Shown: one piece after another, positions 46,601 to 58,989 of the stretch
Position numbering within the stretch: position 1 is the stretch's first letter
Layout: each line of letters opens with the position of its first letter
NCBI GenBank assembly: GCA_029718625.1
Contig: CM056383.1
Location: 64,170,849-64,234,848, forward strand
Reading direction: 5' to 3'
Source of the DNA: Synaphobranchus kaupii
Taxonomy: Eukaryota; Chordata; Actinopteri; Anguilliformes; Synaphobranchidae
Length of the DNA: 64,000 nt
Translations under genes and position numbers: made by a program
The notes under the pieces: model-generated
Told to the model about the DNA's origin: nothing
What the model saw: the letters and a program-made list of their open reading frames with translations, nothing else
Databases searched by the model: none

Positions 46601-47489
46601 TGTTTTAAAGGTCCTTTTTCAGAAATTTTATATTATTCTACAAGGTCTACCAAACACATTGATAAGGTTTTAAAAGGGGAAAAAAACATATAACATTTAT
46701 ATATAAACAAAAATATATAAATCCAGTGAATTTATTACCGTTCAGGCTGAACAGGCCATTTTGGGTGGGCGTTTTTTTTCACATGCTCCACGTTGAATGG
46801 TTAACTTACCTGAATGACACGAGCGGCCCTCCCATCTCCTGCCTACACTCCTGCTCCGGAAAAGTGATCAAACAAATATGGTGTTCGTAAATCAACTGGT
46901 ACACCATTTACGTACGTTCGAGCCGGAGTTGGATCTCAAGGAAAACCAGGGGACGGTTCAATAATCTCTAGCCAAGTAGCCTGGTATGCTATAGCTAAAT
47001 GTATAGTTTGCGGTTAGATACAAAAAGCTTTTTATATCTAATCCAAAACTATATGTTTCCCTTTAGCATATCAGGCTACTTTGCTGGAGAGCTGTAGAGC
47101 GCATTTGCAGCTTACGTCCAAGCTATTACACTTGTAGCTGGTAAGATTAAAAATGCCCTGACACAGCACATTTAACATGGCCAGTTCTGCTAGTCATGTT
47201 TGAAATCTCTGTTTGCTCGTTTGTTCGTAACTATATACTGTGGCCCAGTGGTCACATAGAAACTGGACCATTTCGCCTGGTGATTTTTTCTTATATGACA
47301 ACAAGCTAATGTAAGGTAGTGCCGAGTTAATTTTTATGAGCACATAAATATCATGTCACACTGCACAATCAATGCCAAAACTAGGTAAACTCTGGACACT
47401 GGACCTGTAACCCTTTCATGCATGAATTATTACAAAACAGAGCAATATTGTTTCACGTTTTTTAATTAAAATATTAAAATAATTATATT
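46601..47489. repeat. Unclassified block with a strong hairpin
   Basis: 46966-47089 forms a hairpin: 'aagtagcctggtatgctata' pairs imperfectly with 'ctttagcatatcaggctact' around an A/T-rich loop (caaaaagctttt). This would fit the core of a foldback or MITE, but outer ends were not found. Confidence 0.5.
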
Positions 47490-48690
47490 ATTTTCTTTAT
47501 TCACCGAGAAGCCTGTTTATCAAGATGCTGTGGTCAAACATGTGAAACACCTTCAAATCAGTCAACAGAGCTGCATAAACGCTTTTACAATCCAGTGCTT
47601 CAATAAAATGATTTAGCACCTTCAGAGCAGCAGGGACAGTGCTATGTTGTTTACTGAAACCTGAATGATATTGGGATAGAGTACAGTTTGAGCATAAAAA
47701 TTCCTTCAGTTGTTCGCTCACTAGTTTTCAAGAACTTTTGCAAGAACGCAGATTATTTGAAGATGGGCCTATAACCGTTCATATTAGAAGAATCCCTCCC
47801 CTTTCAATAGAGGGAGAACATTAGCTGATTTACAAATTACAGTGAGCGTGAGATTAAAAACATAGGACATGGGTTCAGCAATAATGTCAGCAGCTAACCT
47901 TAGAAAATACAGAGCTAGTTTAACAGGACCTGCAGACATTTTAGGATCTAAGTGCTTCGGGGTTTTATGGACCTCAGACACTGAGAATGCTGTAAAAGAA
48001 ACGGATGAGTAATTTTCTCACATGGAACAGAGGATGAAGAGTCTAACTGTACATTGGAAACGGCTACATCACAGATTGAGGAGTCAAATAATGATCCTGA
48101 AGAAAGAACATGCTCATTAAAACAGTTGAGTATAGATGACTTGTCAGTCAGAGTAAAATAGCCTTTAACAAGTGTAGTATAATGGTTAGTATAACGGGCG
48201 GCAGTGTAGTATAATGGTTAAGGAACTGGCCTTGTAACCGAAAGGTTGCAGGTTCGATTCCCAGGTAGGACACTGCCGTTGTACCCTTGAGCAAGGTACT
48301 TAACCTGAATCGCTTCAGTATATATCCAGCTGTATAAATTGATAATATGTAAAAAATGCTAAAAAGTTGTGTAAGTCGCTCTGGATAAGAGCGTCTGCTA
48401 AATGCCTGTAATGTAATGTAATGTAATGTAATGTAACAATCTGAGAGTGGAGCTCACCACTGTTTGAATTACCAGATGCAGATTTCATTCATTTTTCAGA
48501 ATTTCTTTGGATCGTTCAGATTTTCGGAAGTTTCAGAAAGACAAAAATCATATTTAGCTCTTTTATTAAGAGAAGTACAGTGATTCTGCAGCTGTCTAAA
48601 AAGGAGCTAAACCGCCTCAGACTTTAGCCCAGGAAACAAAACTTTCATGAAGTAAACAAGCTAGCTCAGGAGAGAAATGGCTTATTGCAG
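47490..48690 (-). pseudogene. LINE (L2/CR1-like) reverse-transcriptase fragment
   Basis: On the minus strand, from 47981 down, it reads LALYFLRLAADIIAEPMSYV, FNLTLTVICKSANVLPLLKG, then from 47721 EQLKEFLCSNCTLSQYHSGF followed by SKQHSTVPAALKVLN and DHSILINRLLG. These match the first RT motifs (fingers to motif A region) of L2/CR1/Rex-type LINEs. The 'F.DHS' site carries 'VFHMFDHS' in place of AFDTVDHS, losing the first Asp. Upstream linker sequence continues to about 48690 (rc), interrupted by a SINE. Frameshifts and truncation make it inactive. Confidence 0.88.
48172..48433 (+). mobile_element. tRNA-derived SINE with duplicated head, inside LINE
   Basis: The head 'gtgtagtataatggtta' occurs twice, 32 bases apart (48172 and 48204). 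The second leads into GGTTCGATTCC (B box), a unique body, the tail 'gtcgctctggataagagcgt' / 'ctgctaaatg' and a (taatg)n end. TAACAA flanks both sides (48166-48171, 48434-48439). The surrounding LINE sequence is continuous once it is removed, so the SINE inserted into the LINE. Confidence 0.9.
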
Positions 48691-48829
48691 CCCTTCACCC
48701 TATATTTACAAAAGAGAGCATGTTTACTAACAATTTGGGTAATCAATTTTTACATCAATTATCCAATTCTTATCCAATCAAAGTGAAACAGATTGTGGAA
48801 GAAGGCCTAATCATAGCATCTATCTGGTA
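48691..48829. other. Short noncoding gap
   Basis: Nothing was recognised. Confidence 0.4.
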
Positions 48830-49740
48830 GCTCATAAACATATTCTTTGACCACCGAAAATTAGCATTCTGTCGTAGCAACAAGATAAAGTCAACAATAG
48901 CCCAAATGTATGGCAATACAGCTGTGGAAAACGCTGCTCACTCAATAGCAAATTAAAAGTGAACTTCTTGTGTAATTATACAATGTCATTCTACTATCAA
49001 TTTCTGCTACAAAATATGCAATAAATATTCAATCCTAACATATGTTTATGTATAGAAATGTCCCGTTCAAGATTCAGTGGTCATTTATTGTCATTTATTT
49101 TCCTTGGACTGATTATAAATGGCAACATTTGTGAAAAAACAACGGAGAAATGTCATCCCAGGGCATGCAGCAAAGTATTACATGCTGTAGAGTACAGAAA
49201 AAAGTGATGTTTCATTGCAGCACAAGAGTGAATGATTAGACGTGTTTACCAGTGTGATATCAATATTTTCCTCTTAAACCATCATAAGGGTGAAATGTAT
49301 AAGCTTTATAATGGACAAAAAGTATTTTATTAATTTTGTGAAAGATTTGGATAGGTTTTTGGATCAATATATATCCGTCCAACTATACTGATGAAAAGTT
49401 TTATTTACGAGTCAAACAGTTGATTTGTAGTTAAATATATGAATATTTTATGATTTACAGCAGTGCACAATTTAGCCATCTTGGATAGATTTGGAGACAC
49501 AAAGGGACAACAGGGTACACTGCTTACATATTGTGTAATAGATCATTAGTAGTTCTGCATATCACCCTCAGATTTTGCATACATGTGGAGAGGGAGTGTA
49601 TTATCTAGGAAATATATATAGTTTTACCTGTTTTACATATGTAGCTCTCAGTATTTCATTGCAAATTAAAGAAAAACCTTTTGTAGATTTATTTGCATTT
49701 GTGGTACTTTATTTTTACCGAACTAAGTAAATCTAAGTTA
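48830..49740 (-). repeat. Dispersed repeat, inverted copy of the 11.7-13.3 kb family
   Basis: 'atgatttacagcagtgcaca', 'tctggatagatttggagac'-like wording, 'gcatatcaccctcagatttt' and 'gttttacctgttttacatat' are reverse complements of blocks at 11760-12090. 'cagtggtcatttattgtc' matches the complement of 13020-13040. The order is consistent with one long repeat unit. Confidence 0.65.
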
Positions 49741-50763
49741 GTATTGTAAATGGTTGAACTGTCTTGCTTCATTTAAGCAATTTTTCAAGTGTCTTGATGC
49801 TCACACCTGGCCTTAAATGGAACAGTACATAAATAGGCAAGGATTGACAAAATTTGGCACGTAGAATGGCACGTAGAATGGCAAAAATGGTTTATAATAT
49901 TCTGGCGAGCCTCGGGAGCAGTGTGTCATTAATCCCAGTGTAATAGATTTAGGGGAGGGCAGCTGGGGTTATTCCCCCGCTGCGTTGATGCCTCATCTTC
50001 CTCCATTTCCCGCCTTGTGTGGGCGGACAGGTTTCCCCCGCTGTGTGTTTCGGAAGGAGGTCACGTGCAATCTGAGGTTGTTTACAGCACAGGTGTTCCG
50101 ACGCTTCGCAGATCTGTAATTTGCCATGATTGGGCTTACATCAGCCTATACTTAGCGAACCCAAGTTTACTCACCTTCCGCCCTGCTTCCAGCCAAAACA
50201 TAGTTGTCATTGGTAATGTTTTTTTTCCTCTCTTTTTCCCCCTCAGTATATGAATATACACCCCCCTCCCCTGTTTTCTTAAACCATAAAGTGCTTTAGA
50301 TCAGGTTTTGTTTGTTTTCTTTTTGATTACTGCAGCCTTAGGCTTCCGAACAGCATTTTATTAAATCCAACAAACACTACTAGGAGAGAAACTGGTTAAT
50401 TTAATAGGCTGGAAGTGAGATATGTGGATTTGTAACAATTATCCCTCTGTAGAGTCTTAAGCTCATATTACTTTCCTGTCAAGAGATGGTTTTAATTTGA
50501 TCATATTTACAAGCAATACATAAACAGCCATGGTTGATATGCTAACCTGCAATATGCGTGGACGTGGATAAAATAGCAGTATAATGAATTTGTGAAAAAA
50601 TTAGGCTGTGTTATGTTGTGGGCGGTGTTAACGTGACTCGAAAGTGTTTTCTTCTATTTATCATTCTTCATTTTCAAATGAATATGTTACCAAACACATA
50701 CTTCAGATACATCAGACTCCTCTGACAAACACTGTCAAGACAAACGCTAGAATGACATTAGTT
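49741..50763. other. Unique-looking DNA with a GC-richer segment
   Basis: 49900-50130 is GC-richer and complex ('ttcccccgctgcgttgatgc'), with no recognised repeat. It is possibly conserved noncoding DNA, but no exon is supported. Confidence 0.35.
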
Positions 50764-50842
50764 GCAACAAATACACAGTGAGCCCCTTCCATCATCCAGG
50801 TTTCTTACGTTATGTCATAATGGCACATCTAATGAAGGCAAT
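50764..50842 (+). repeat. Left arm of an 80-bp inverted repeat pair
   Basis: 'gcaacaaatacacagtgagc' through 'cataatggcacatctaatga' is matched in reverse complement at 51801-51879, about 0.96 kb away. It may be the ends of an unidentified element. Confidence 0.75.
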
Positions 50843-51800
50843 ATCATATCACAATGTCATATCACACTGGCCAATGAACCAAGACTTGAACCACAGAAGA
50901 CGAAAAATGCATGTCAGACAATAGAAGGAGAAAGAATACCATTTCTGTCAGTAAACAAGAATACTTTATAACACTAGAGCACCAGAATTGTGTTATATTG
51001 CAACTTGTCATCACAGAGTCCGATAAAGTATTATATGTATCGGTAAGGCCATTCCAATCACGAGCATGTTTGAACAAGCAAAAGTTTTGTTTGGGACTCT
51101 AACATTACATTGAGTCTAGGATACGTTTTACATCTGTCAGATACTGGAGAACCAACTAGACACAAAATTTCACTTTTTTATGCAACGAAATTTAGGTGAG
51201 TGATAGATTTTATCTTCAGGAATGTGATTCTGGTATTGACTCAATTCTGACCAGATAGTGATTTTTTCAACATTTCTCGCTTCTCCTGTGAAATGGTTCA
51301 GTGCAAGACATGTCAAGTTTGTATCAGTTCAAATGTATAGCATGGGTCCATTTGCTCCAAAGGTATGCTTTAGTCAAGTAAAACTTTCATCACCTTGAGG
51401 AATCTGACTCAGTGTTCCTCACATTTTCCCCAAAGTTTCACCGTTTATTTTTTATCATTCCTAATCGTTGTCAAAATATGATCATTGTGTATTAATTTAT
51501 CAATTACTTTCCACACCTTGATCAAGAGAGTAATATACTTTGTAAAAAACAGTGATTCCCTCAGTCAGTATAGAATAAGTAAGATGATGCTTGAAGACAG
51601 GAAATGAGTATCACAATAAATGAAAAGGGGAAGCATGGTGGTATTCTTACAAAGAGGAACATGAAAGGAACATGAACAGTGAATGCCGCCAGGGTCACAG
51701 CAAACACGAGTCTTACTCGTATTGTGTTTTGGTGCCTCTCTTACTCTTGACATTTGAGTCATAATTAAATGCCTCTTTCTGGATCCAGGTTTCTGAGCCT
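50843..51800. other. DNA between the inverted-repeat arms
   Basis: No transposase or exon was recognised between the arms. Small frames near 50860-51100 lack domains. Confidence 0.45.
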
Positions 51801-51879
51801 TCATTAGATGTGCCATTATGACATAGCATAAGAAACCTGGATGACGGGAAGGGTCTCATTGTGTATTTGTCGCAGTATT
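51801..51879 (-). repeat. Right arm of the 80-bp inverted repeat pair
   Basis: Reverse complement of 50764-50842 with a few mismatches (for example 'tcattagatgtgccattatgac'). Confidence 0.75.
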
Positions 51880-53302
51880 GCGAGGCTGTTACCAGGGAGC
51901 CGGTTTTAGCGGCTTCATCTCCCGTGGCCGTGCTTACAATGAAATCAGAAGGTAGCGCTAAATTATGCCGTATGGGTGCAACCGTACCTGTTCGGCCAGG
52001 AACGACATCTTTCATTTACGCGTGTGAGAAAAGAGGAATTTGAGTATTCGCATTCTTAAGCAGATCCAAGCCCAAATAAATATAGTGCAAAATAACTAGT
52101 GTGATCTCCTAATACTTGTTGATTACTTATTTTTCCCTTGTTAAGAGAGTGGCCACGAGCCTCAAACTGCATCCTACCTGTTGATAAGGCCTGCGTTTGA
52201 TGGTGTGAACAGCAGATCTCCTCCCCTGCACCACGCTAATTAAGGGTTACTTGCTGCCCGGCAGTGAATTTCAGTGGAGGCGGCTCCGTTGCCTTGTGTA
52301 CACAAAATGGCAGTAAGAATGCACATGTTTAACTGAAGATGGCCTGCGGCTCAGCCTTCGTAACATGTTTTTGAGCGAGGGTTTGTGCCATCTTATCTGC
52401 AGTATTCATTTACATTTAAAGATGTTCCACATCTGAGCTATCTGAGCACAGTTTCTTCCCCTCATAAACAGGTCTTGTTGCAGGGCAGTTTCTAGACTGC
52501 TTTGACTGGGGGGGGCGGGGGGGGCATCAAGAGACGTTGGTGGGGCACAAGGGCAGAATAAAGTAGCGGGGCGTCTGGGGGTCCTCCCCCAGAATATTTT
52601 GAGCCTTTTAACACATATTTCCTGCATTTCTACACAACCTCACACAGGGCATTTTCTAAGACAAAATGTTTTATTTATGAAGGTTTTTTTTTTTTTTTTT
52701 TCAATGCCCTAGGCAAAATTTGAGATGCTTTCATATAAAGCTAAAGCCATGGTAAGCTAATCAGTACATTAGTGGATAAGATCATTTTATTACATTTTAA
52801 AACCCACCTCCACCCCCCATCTTATAGGAGGACAACTTTATTTATGCCCAATAATACCAAATCATTATCTAATCTTATATGGAAACAAGTAGGCCTATAT
52901 TAAAGATGAGCTATGTTCCTTCATCATTTCAGTCTCTTTGTGCTATTTTCTATTTACATGTGAAACAAAGATGCTGTAATTGGCTCATCGTTTTCATTCT
53001 GTTAATTGTATACACATTCCTGCATGCAATATGAGATCGCAACATGAGTCTTCTGTTTTTTCCACAAAAACCATGCACAGATCCGTCCATACAAAGAGCT
53101 GATGTAATGGCCTTCTTGTAAGCAAGGGCGTAAGGGGGTTAAGATGCGAGATAACATGGACTTATATAACATAACTTTTGCATGCTGCAGATGAAACTCC
53201 AATAATATCCCATTTTCGAACGGTCACCTGCACATTGCAATAACTGTGGCTGTGTTTATCCCACAAAAATATATAACCCACTGTTGCTCTGTGTCTCTAT
53301 GA
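51880..53302. other. Noncoding DNA with G-rich repeat debris and poly-T
   Basis: 52480-52620 has 'ggggggcggggggggcatc' and 'cgtctgggggtcctccccca', resembling ends of fish DNA elements. An 18-T run is at 52684-52701. No exon was recognised. Confidence 0.4.
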
Positions 53303-53566
53303 GGGCCGGTGTGTATGCAGGTTTTTGTTCACACCAATTACCCCAGCTAAATGAGCTAATTGGCTGTTTACACCAACACTGGTAGATTAGATCACATTAA
53401 AATGTTTAATATATGGACACAAGAAGTCTTCAGCTGTCATTCATGCGCTTATTAAGAATTGTAGCTAAAATGTCAGATGGCTTAAATACTAGGGCTAATT
53501 AAGTAATTAAGGCCAGAAGTTGGCATGAAAACCAGAAACAGATACGGCCCTCGTTGCCCACCTCTG
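53303..53566. mobile_element. hAT-type MITE, second copy, 5'-truncated
   Basis: It matches 8664-8935 from 'tgtatgcaggtttttgttc' to TTGCCCACCTCTG. It retains 'gagggccggtgtg', which the first copy has lost, but lacks the GTGGGCAATTCC end, so no target duplication can be checked. Confidence 0.88.
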
Positions 53567-54706
53567 ACGTAGCCTATGATTCGCCTGTAGCCCGGCGCTA
53601 CGGGCGTCAATGTCCGACATCATATTATTGGATTTTATTTTTTCTGGACTTGGCTTTGGAGGGGGGCAGGCGGAGCATTTGGGGGACATTGCTCCCCCCT
53701 GCCCATGCCCAGAACCGGCCCCGTCTTGGTGTCAAGTTATCTCCGAATGTATAAATAATGTAAATGGTCCGCTTTTGCCCACATCTATTTTGAGATGAGC
53801 ACGTGCTGATTCAGTAGAATTAATTGAAAAGTTGTCATTTTACAAGGGATTAATTTGAATATGGCTCACAAATATTGGTACACGAATAATAATGACTTAC
53901 AAACGGACCCGCTGAGTCACAGATCAGATCGGTTGAATGGTCAGCGAACTGACCTCTTCTGCATTTCTTGGAACAACAGTCAATTCATAGACTTGGACCA
54001 CTTCAAATTAAGGATTTTAATTAAAATAGCATGGTTGTGGGAGTTGTCTAAATATGTATTTATGTGCAATGAAATAGTTGAACAAGGGACTGGTTCAATG
54101 TAATATTTGTCATGAAACAATTCTTGTATTGCATGACTCAATAGTGTAATGGCAAATAGTTCCTCTCTTTGTTCCTCGTCCTTGCATGATTAGCATGTTA
54201 GTGCTGTCTTCCTCTTGCAGTTTTTGCAGCTGCCATGGTTACCGACAAGTTTACACGTCGCATGGCTTTTAAATAGACTGTGCCAATTCACAAGCCAGGT
54301 TTCAGGTTGTCTTAAAAGCCCGTGCTTATTGCAAATGATCATTTGTGACTGTATTTTTGGATCGGTCGCGTCCTATATTACACCACATTTGCATACAAAT
54401 GAGTAATTCTGCCAGGGACAATTATGTAGATAACACAAGTTGTATATGTTTGACCTAGAAAGTGCACCGTGCGACTGTTTCTCCGGTAGTGCGGTTGTGT
54501 GCACTTTTCACCCACACTGAGTGTACTCGCGACTGTTTAACAGACACAACGGCGTCATAATTATTTGTCGATTTCCCCCCTCAGTGCTGTAACATGGCCT
54601 GTGGTCTCGTATGCAATCCTGACCATGCCAGTGCCGACTGGCCAGCAGCCTTCAATTAGGAGCTAAACCCAACAAAGTAGTATGTAGCTCAGGGGCGGAG
54701 GAGGGA
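53567..54706. other. Noncoding DNA
   Basis: 53570-53735 is G/C-rich debris ('ggcgctacgggcgtcaatgt', 'ggggacattgctcccccc') resembling repeat ends. No exon was recognised. Confidence 0.4.
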
Positions 54707-55055
54707 TGTAACATCCGCCGTTTCCCTCCAGTCCACCTCCCTTTCGTTTCCTTCGTTTTCCCATTCCTCATGTTTCATGTCGTGTTTTTCAGTTTACGCT
54801 GTTCGTCTCGTTTCTGTGTTCGTTGCAGACTGGGCGTGGTCCCCGTTTAGTTCCTTGTTTTCTCCCCTTATTGGTTAGCCTATCACTCTCCCTCTTGCAC
54901 ACATTCCGCACTACCTTGCTCCCTTTCATTATTCAATTAGCCTCCTCACCTGTTCCCCTCTCTACTTAAGTTCCCCTGTTGCACAGCCTCTTCGCCAGTT
55001 AGTTTTCTGAGCTCCGTTTTGAGATTTCTCCCGGCCAGTCTGTTAGTACTATTCT
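54707..55055 (+). mobile_element. LTR fragment, plus orientation
   Basis: It starts TGTAACATCCGCCGTTTCCC and matches the complement of 12792-12480, up to 'ctcccggccagtctgttagt'. The 3' half of the LTR is missing. Confidence 0.75.
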
Positions 55056-55515
55056 CTCCTGCTCAAGCAGAGAAACAAACGCATTAAAAGTGTAGATGCA
55101 ACCAGCAAAATGTAAAGTCAAATAAAACAAATATTTGCAGTGGAAATGAACTGCTGTTTTCAATAGCCCTGATATAATGGAAAAGGATAATCGTAGCTTA
55201 ACTTATTTATTTTAGAAGAACATTTTTGTGAGTTTGGTTTTCCTTTTCCGTCTTTGAACTGCTTTGAAACGCCAGCACCACTCTGAAGTGCCGAAACGTC
55301 ACAGCCAAACATAGACTTTCTTTTGTTAATGACAAATCTCAAACAGGCGATAGAAATGATCATTGTCAAGCAGCTGCTTCCTCTTTGTTAATGTATTCTA
55401 TCTGTCTGAACTTTATTCAGATGGCCTCACATTAAAAATGAAGTTATCAACTTGCCACTGATTAAAGTGACAGTTTATGGTGGCTAGTTTGCACATTTAT
55501 AACATGCAGCTAGAC
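55056..55515. other. Noncoding DNA
   Basis: No exon or repeat signature was recognised. Confidence 0.45.
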
Positions 55516-56549
55516 CAGAGGTGGACAACGAGGGCCGTATCGGTTTCTGGTTTTCATGCCAACTTCTGGCCTTAATTAGCCCTAATATTTACGCCATCTG
55601 ACATTTTAGCTACAATTCTTAATAAGCGCATGAATGACAGCCGAAGACTTCTCATGTCCCTATATGTTTAATTTAATGTGATCTAATCCAGTGGTTCCCA
55701 AACTCAGTCCTCGGGGACCGCTGTGTATGCTGGTTTTCCTTCCAACCGCAATTGCAATCCCGGAATTTTAACAAGATGTCAATTGTTCTTAATTAGGTGT
55801 TTGTCATATTTAGAGGGATTATTTACCCTCTTAAGCCACATTATCTTAGCAATAGCTATGCATGTCATGAATAATAAAAGTACAATATTCTCATTGTGCT
55901 ATATTGCTAATAATTACAAAAAGGGGCAAAAAAAAAACATTTAACTGACCAAATTAATTTTATTTTATTAAATAAAATTAAAGACTGAGGTGATTGGTGA
56001 AATTGTGGATATATGGCCACTAAAACTAACCATTTGATAAATAATGAAAAAAGAAAATGATAACGAGCCAAACTTGCAGTGTTAATACATTTAAGAAAAA
56101 CTTGATGAGGGAATTTAAAAACTCACGTTTTCAACTACCTAATTAGGAGCCAATTGATTCACCCCAGCCTTTAATTTGATCAGTTTAAAAAAAATTGTTA
56201 CCTATTTGCAAAACAGCCCAATAAGCACAGTAGGAACATGGGAATTTCTATTCTTCATGGCATGCATAGCTATTTCTGACATGTGGCTTAAGAGGGTAAA
56301 TAATCCCTCTAAACATGAAAAGCACCTAATTAAGAAAAATGAACAGCTTGTTCGGATTTTGGGATTGCAATTGTGGTTGAAACGAAAACCAGCCTACACA
56401 GTGGTCCCCGAGGACCGAGTTTGGGAACCACTGATCTAATCTACCAGTGTTGGTGTAAACAGCCAAATAGCTCATTTAGCTGGGGTAATTGGTGGGAACA
56501 AAAACCTGCATACACACCGGCCCTCCAGGACTGGAATTGCCCACCCCTG
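55516..56549 (-). mobile_element. hAT-type MITE, inverted copy, interrupted by another MITE
   Basis: The outer element runs CAGAGGTGGACAACG ... GGAATTGCCCACCCCTG and is flanked by AGCTAGAC on both sides (55508-55515, 56550-56557). After removing the nested insert and one copy of its target duplication it is 281 bp, close to the 272-bp copy at 8664. Confidence 0.93.
55689..56433. mobile_element. Nested 745-bp hAT-type MITE with long inverted arms
   Basis: It runs CAGTGGTTCCCAAACTCAGT ... GAGTTTGGGAACCACTG and is flanked by ATCTAATC on both sides (55681-55688, 56434-56441). The arms stay complementary for about 190 bp ('ttaattaggtg', 'gagggattatttaccctctt', 'tagctatgcatg'). No transposase frame was found. 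Confidence 0.94.
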
Positions 56550-56557
56550 AGCTAGAC

Positions 56558-57110
56558 AATAAAGTTGTAATAAGACTTCTAATGGCAGCTACTTAATATT
56601 TCTGTGGTTACTTAATATTTACCATGTGCATCCTTTTTTGTTTACAAATATAAAATGGGTCTTTATTAGCCTATATTCTAAGGTCTATGAATTGAGCGCA
56701 TTATGTTTCTTCTATTTACCAGGCACTAAGCAAGCCCCTCCCCCATCTCCCGCAAGTCGGGCTGTGTCCAAATCAGCACCCTTCCATACTATTATGTAGG
56801 CTTGTTGGGATGTCATCCCAACTCCCTTAATTCTCCAGTAATTTTTATAAACTTAATTTCAACTTGGACCTGTCTTTACTATTTCTACCATGTTGATCGG
56901 TAATAATAATAATTTTGTCGCATTTTTCTTTGTGCAGCTTTGGTCACCGAGCGAACCGCTTGTCTCATCTTTACAATACACAGTCCAATGGGCCATGCGA
57001 CTAAATGTAGTTTCCCATCAAATAAAAGCCTGATTAGCATATAGAAATGTGATAACAATGAGCAAGTTTAGAGCAAAAAAGGTTTGGGGTGACCAAAGCT
57101 CTACAAATTA
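56558..57110. other. Noncoding DNA
   Basis: No exon or repeat signature was recognised. Confidence 0.45.
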
Positions 57111-57945
57111 AGATGTGACAAAATTAGTATTAATAGGATACCAATCAGCATGGTGGGAATAGTTTGTAAAAATAGTTCCAAGACAGAAAAATGTCATTTA
57201 ATTTAAACTAATTTTCATTTGGCTTGTTCTAAACGTGAGAAAGTTCTGCATGGTTACTTGAATTTCGCAGAACAGCTATTTGTAAAATGCCCTTTTATTA
57301 CCATTATACCACATTGCCAAACTGCACTCTTTGTAATTTTATGAGATGAGTTATTCAAGACTCAAACTCTGTATTCAAGAGTTTGCCCCATTCAGATACC
57401 AACTTCAATCATTCCAACGATGTTAAACAGACACATGATACATTGGTGGAGGGTATTGTAACATTCCACCTTTAGTCTGCCATTAGTCCTCCAAGATTCA
57501 GATGCAAATTTGACAAGAGAGCATGCAATCCTTTTTTCACCAAGCATTCATGTGCAAGGTATTGTGGGATACCTACCAGTTGATGAGGGCTATCAAGATT
57601 TCTATATTTTTCCATATAATATAATATGAAAATAATTTTAATATTTTTTATAAATTGATGGTTTAAACCCAATCATAATCAAATTATTCAAAGTCATATC
57701 AAGCAATGATAGGGACTACACAAATGTAACAACTTACAATAGTTTCTGGTTTGAGGGTATATTTTATGATGAGAAAGGGCAGAATTCATAACAAAAACTA
57801 TGTTTTGTAATATATCTCCAGAAATGTTTACTCAAGTCTCATTAAGTAACTCTTATTTTTATAGGTCCAATTCTGTACCTTAATGTGAGATGAAAAACTC
57901 AAATAGTCTGTATCTGAAGCATGGATCCGGTCACATATATCCAAT
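57111..57945 (-). repeat. Dispersed repeat, copy B of the 9.6-10.1 kb family
   Basis: 57640-57945 is the reverse complement of 9568-9900 ('atttgtgtagtcc', 'atgatgagaaagggcagaat', 'tctgaagcatggatccggtc'). 57111-57200 matches 10024-10100 in direct orientation, so the unit may have inverted ends. No coding region was recognised. Confidence 0.6.
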
Positions 57946-58985
57946 TGAAATTACCAGAGCAAGAGAGACAATTACCCTTTCAACTTCACTACAACAGAAA
58001 CAGATGAGAACAGAGTGCGCAATTAAGCAACCACTACAAAACAAAAGAACATGCTTCTTCTTCTGCTCCAAAACATATGTAAAAACCTTAAAGCAAGCTA
58101 ACTTTGCCCTCCACAGTAATAAATACTTCACCCTGCAGGGACTGAGGATGCTATCCTGATTAGGTGATGCTGAGTTGAAGCACTGGAGGGTTTATTTATG
58201 GCAATGACTAGCTTATCTAAGACCTGACAAATTTACTTGCGACTAAAAAAATAACTAAGTTCTCAAAGCAGAGCTAAGCACCATTATACTGTTATCAAAA
58301 GATTTGTCGTTTTAGCCTCAGAGACGAAACATTAACCAGTTGGGAGGTAATTCAGCTTAGCTATTGAATACCTTAAAAATGGCAAATATACTACTGCTCT
58401 TGGCTATAGAGGTAATATTTGTAAACAAAAATGGTTAAGTCCACCCTGTATTCAAATCCCCATTCTCAGGAAAATAATATTGCTACCATGTGAAAAGGCC
58501 AGTCGCATAAGACGGTAAACCATTATCTACATGGAAATTAAGCGATGACATTCAAATGATTTCATTTGAATGTCATAGATTGCTCATTTTATGTTATTAC
58601 AAGCTTAGGGCATTCAAACTTTAAATCAAAAAGGCAATAATAACTCTGTGGTATGGTGTGGCCATGCTGGGGCCCTGACACTCTAAATAGCCTTGTGTTC
58701 TGGTGTTTCTTCAGAAGTAATAAAACCTTCCAGGATAGCAGACACCATAACACCCTAGACTTGTGTGCATAGATAAGGGCTTCAGCTTGTCTTTTAATTG
58801 CCTAATGAATTCCCTTGGATGTGTTGGAGGAGAGAAGAAAAACAGGCACAAGTTGATGATTTTTTTCAAACAAAACAGGCCACTTTGTAATTCATGATAT
58901 CAGAGGAAATGAAGACCTGGTTAACCCTGGTGGCTAATGCAATTCTGCGATTTTCTGTTTTTTTTTTTAAATTATTTTTTAAATT
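57946..58985. other. AT-rich noncoding DNA with a perfect palindrome
   Basis: A perfect 32-bp palindrome is at 58545-58576 (atgacattcaaatga + complement). Nothing else was recognised. Confidence 0.6.
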
Positions 58986-58989
58986 GTTT

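Noticed and set aside
48204..48280. tRNA gene
   Set aside because: A- and B-box-like motifs are present, but the sequence continues into a SINE body and tail and has no closing acceptor stem.
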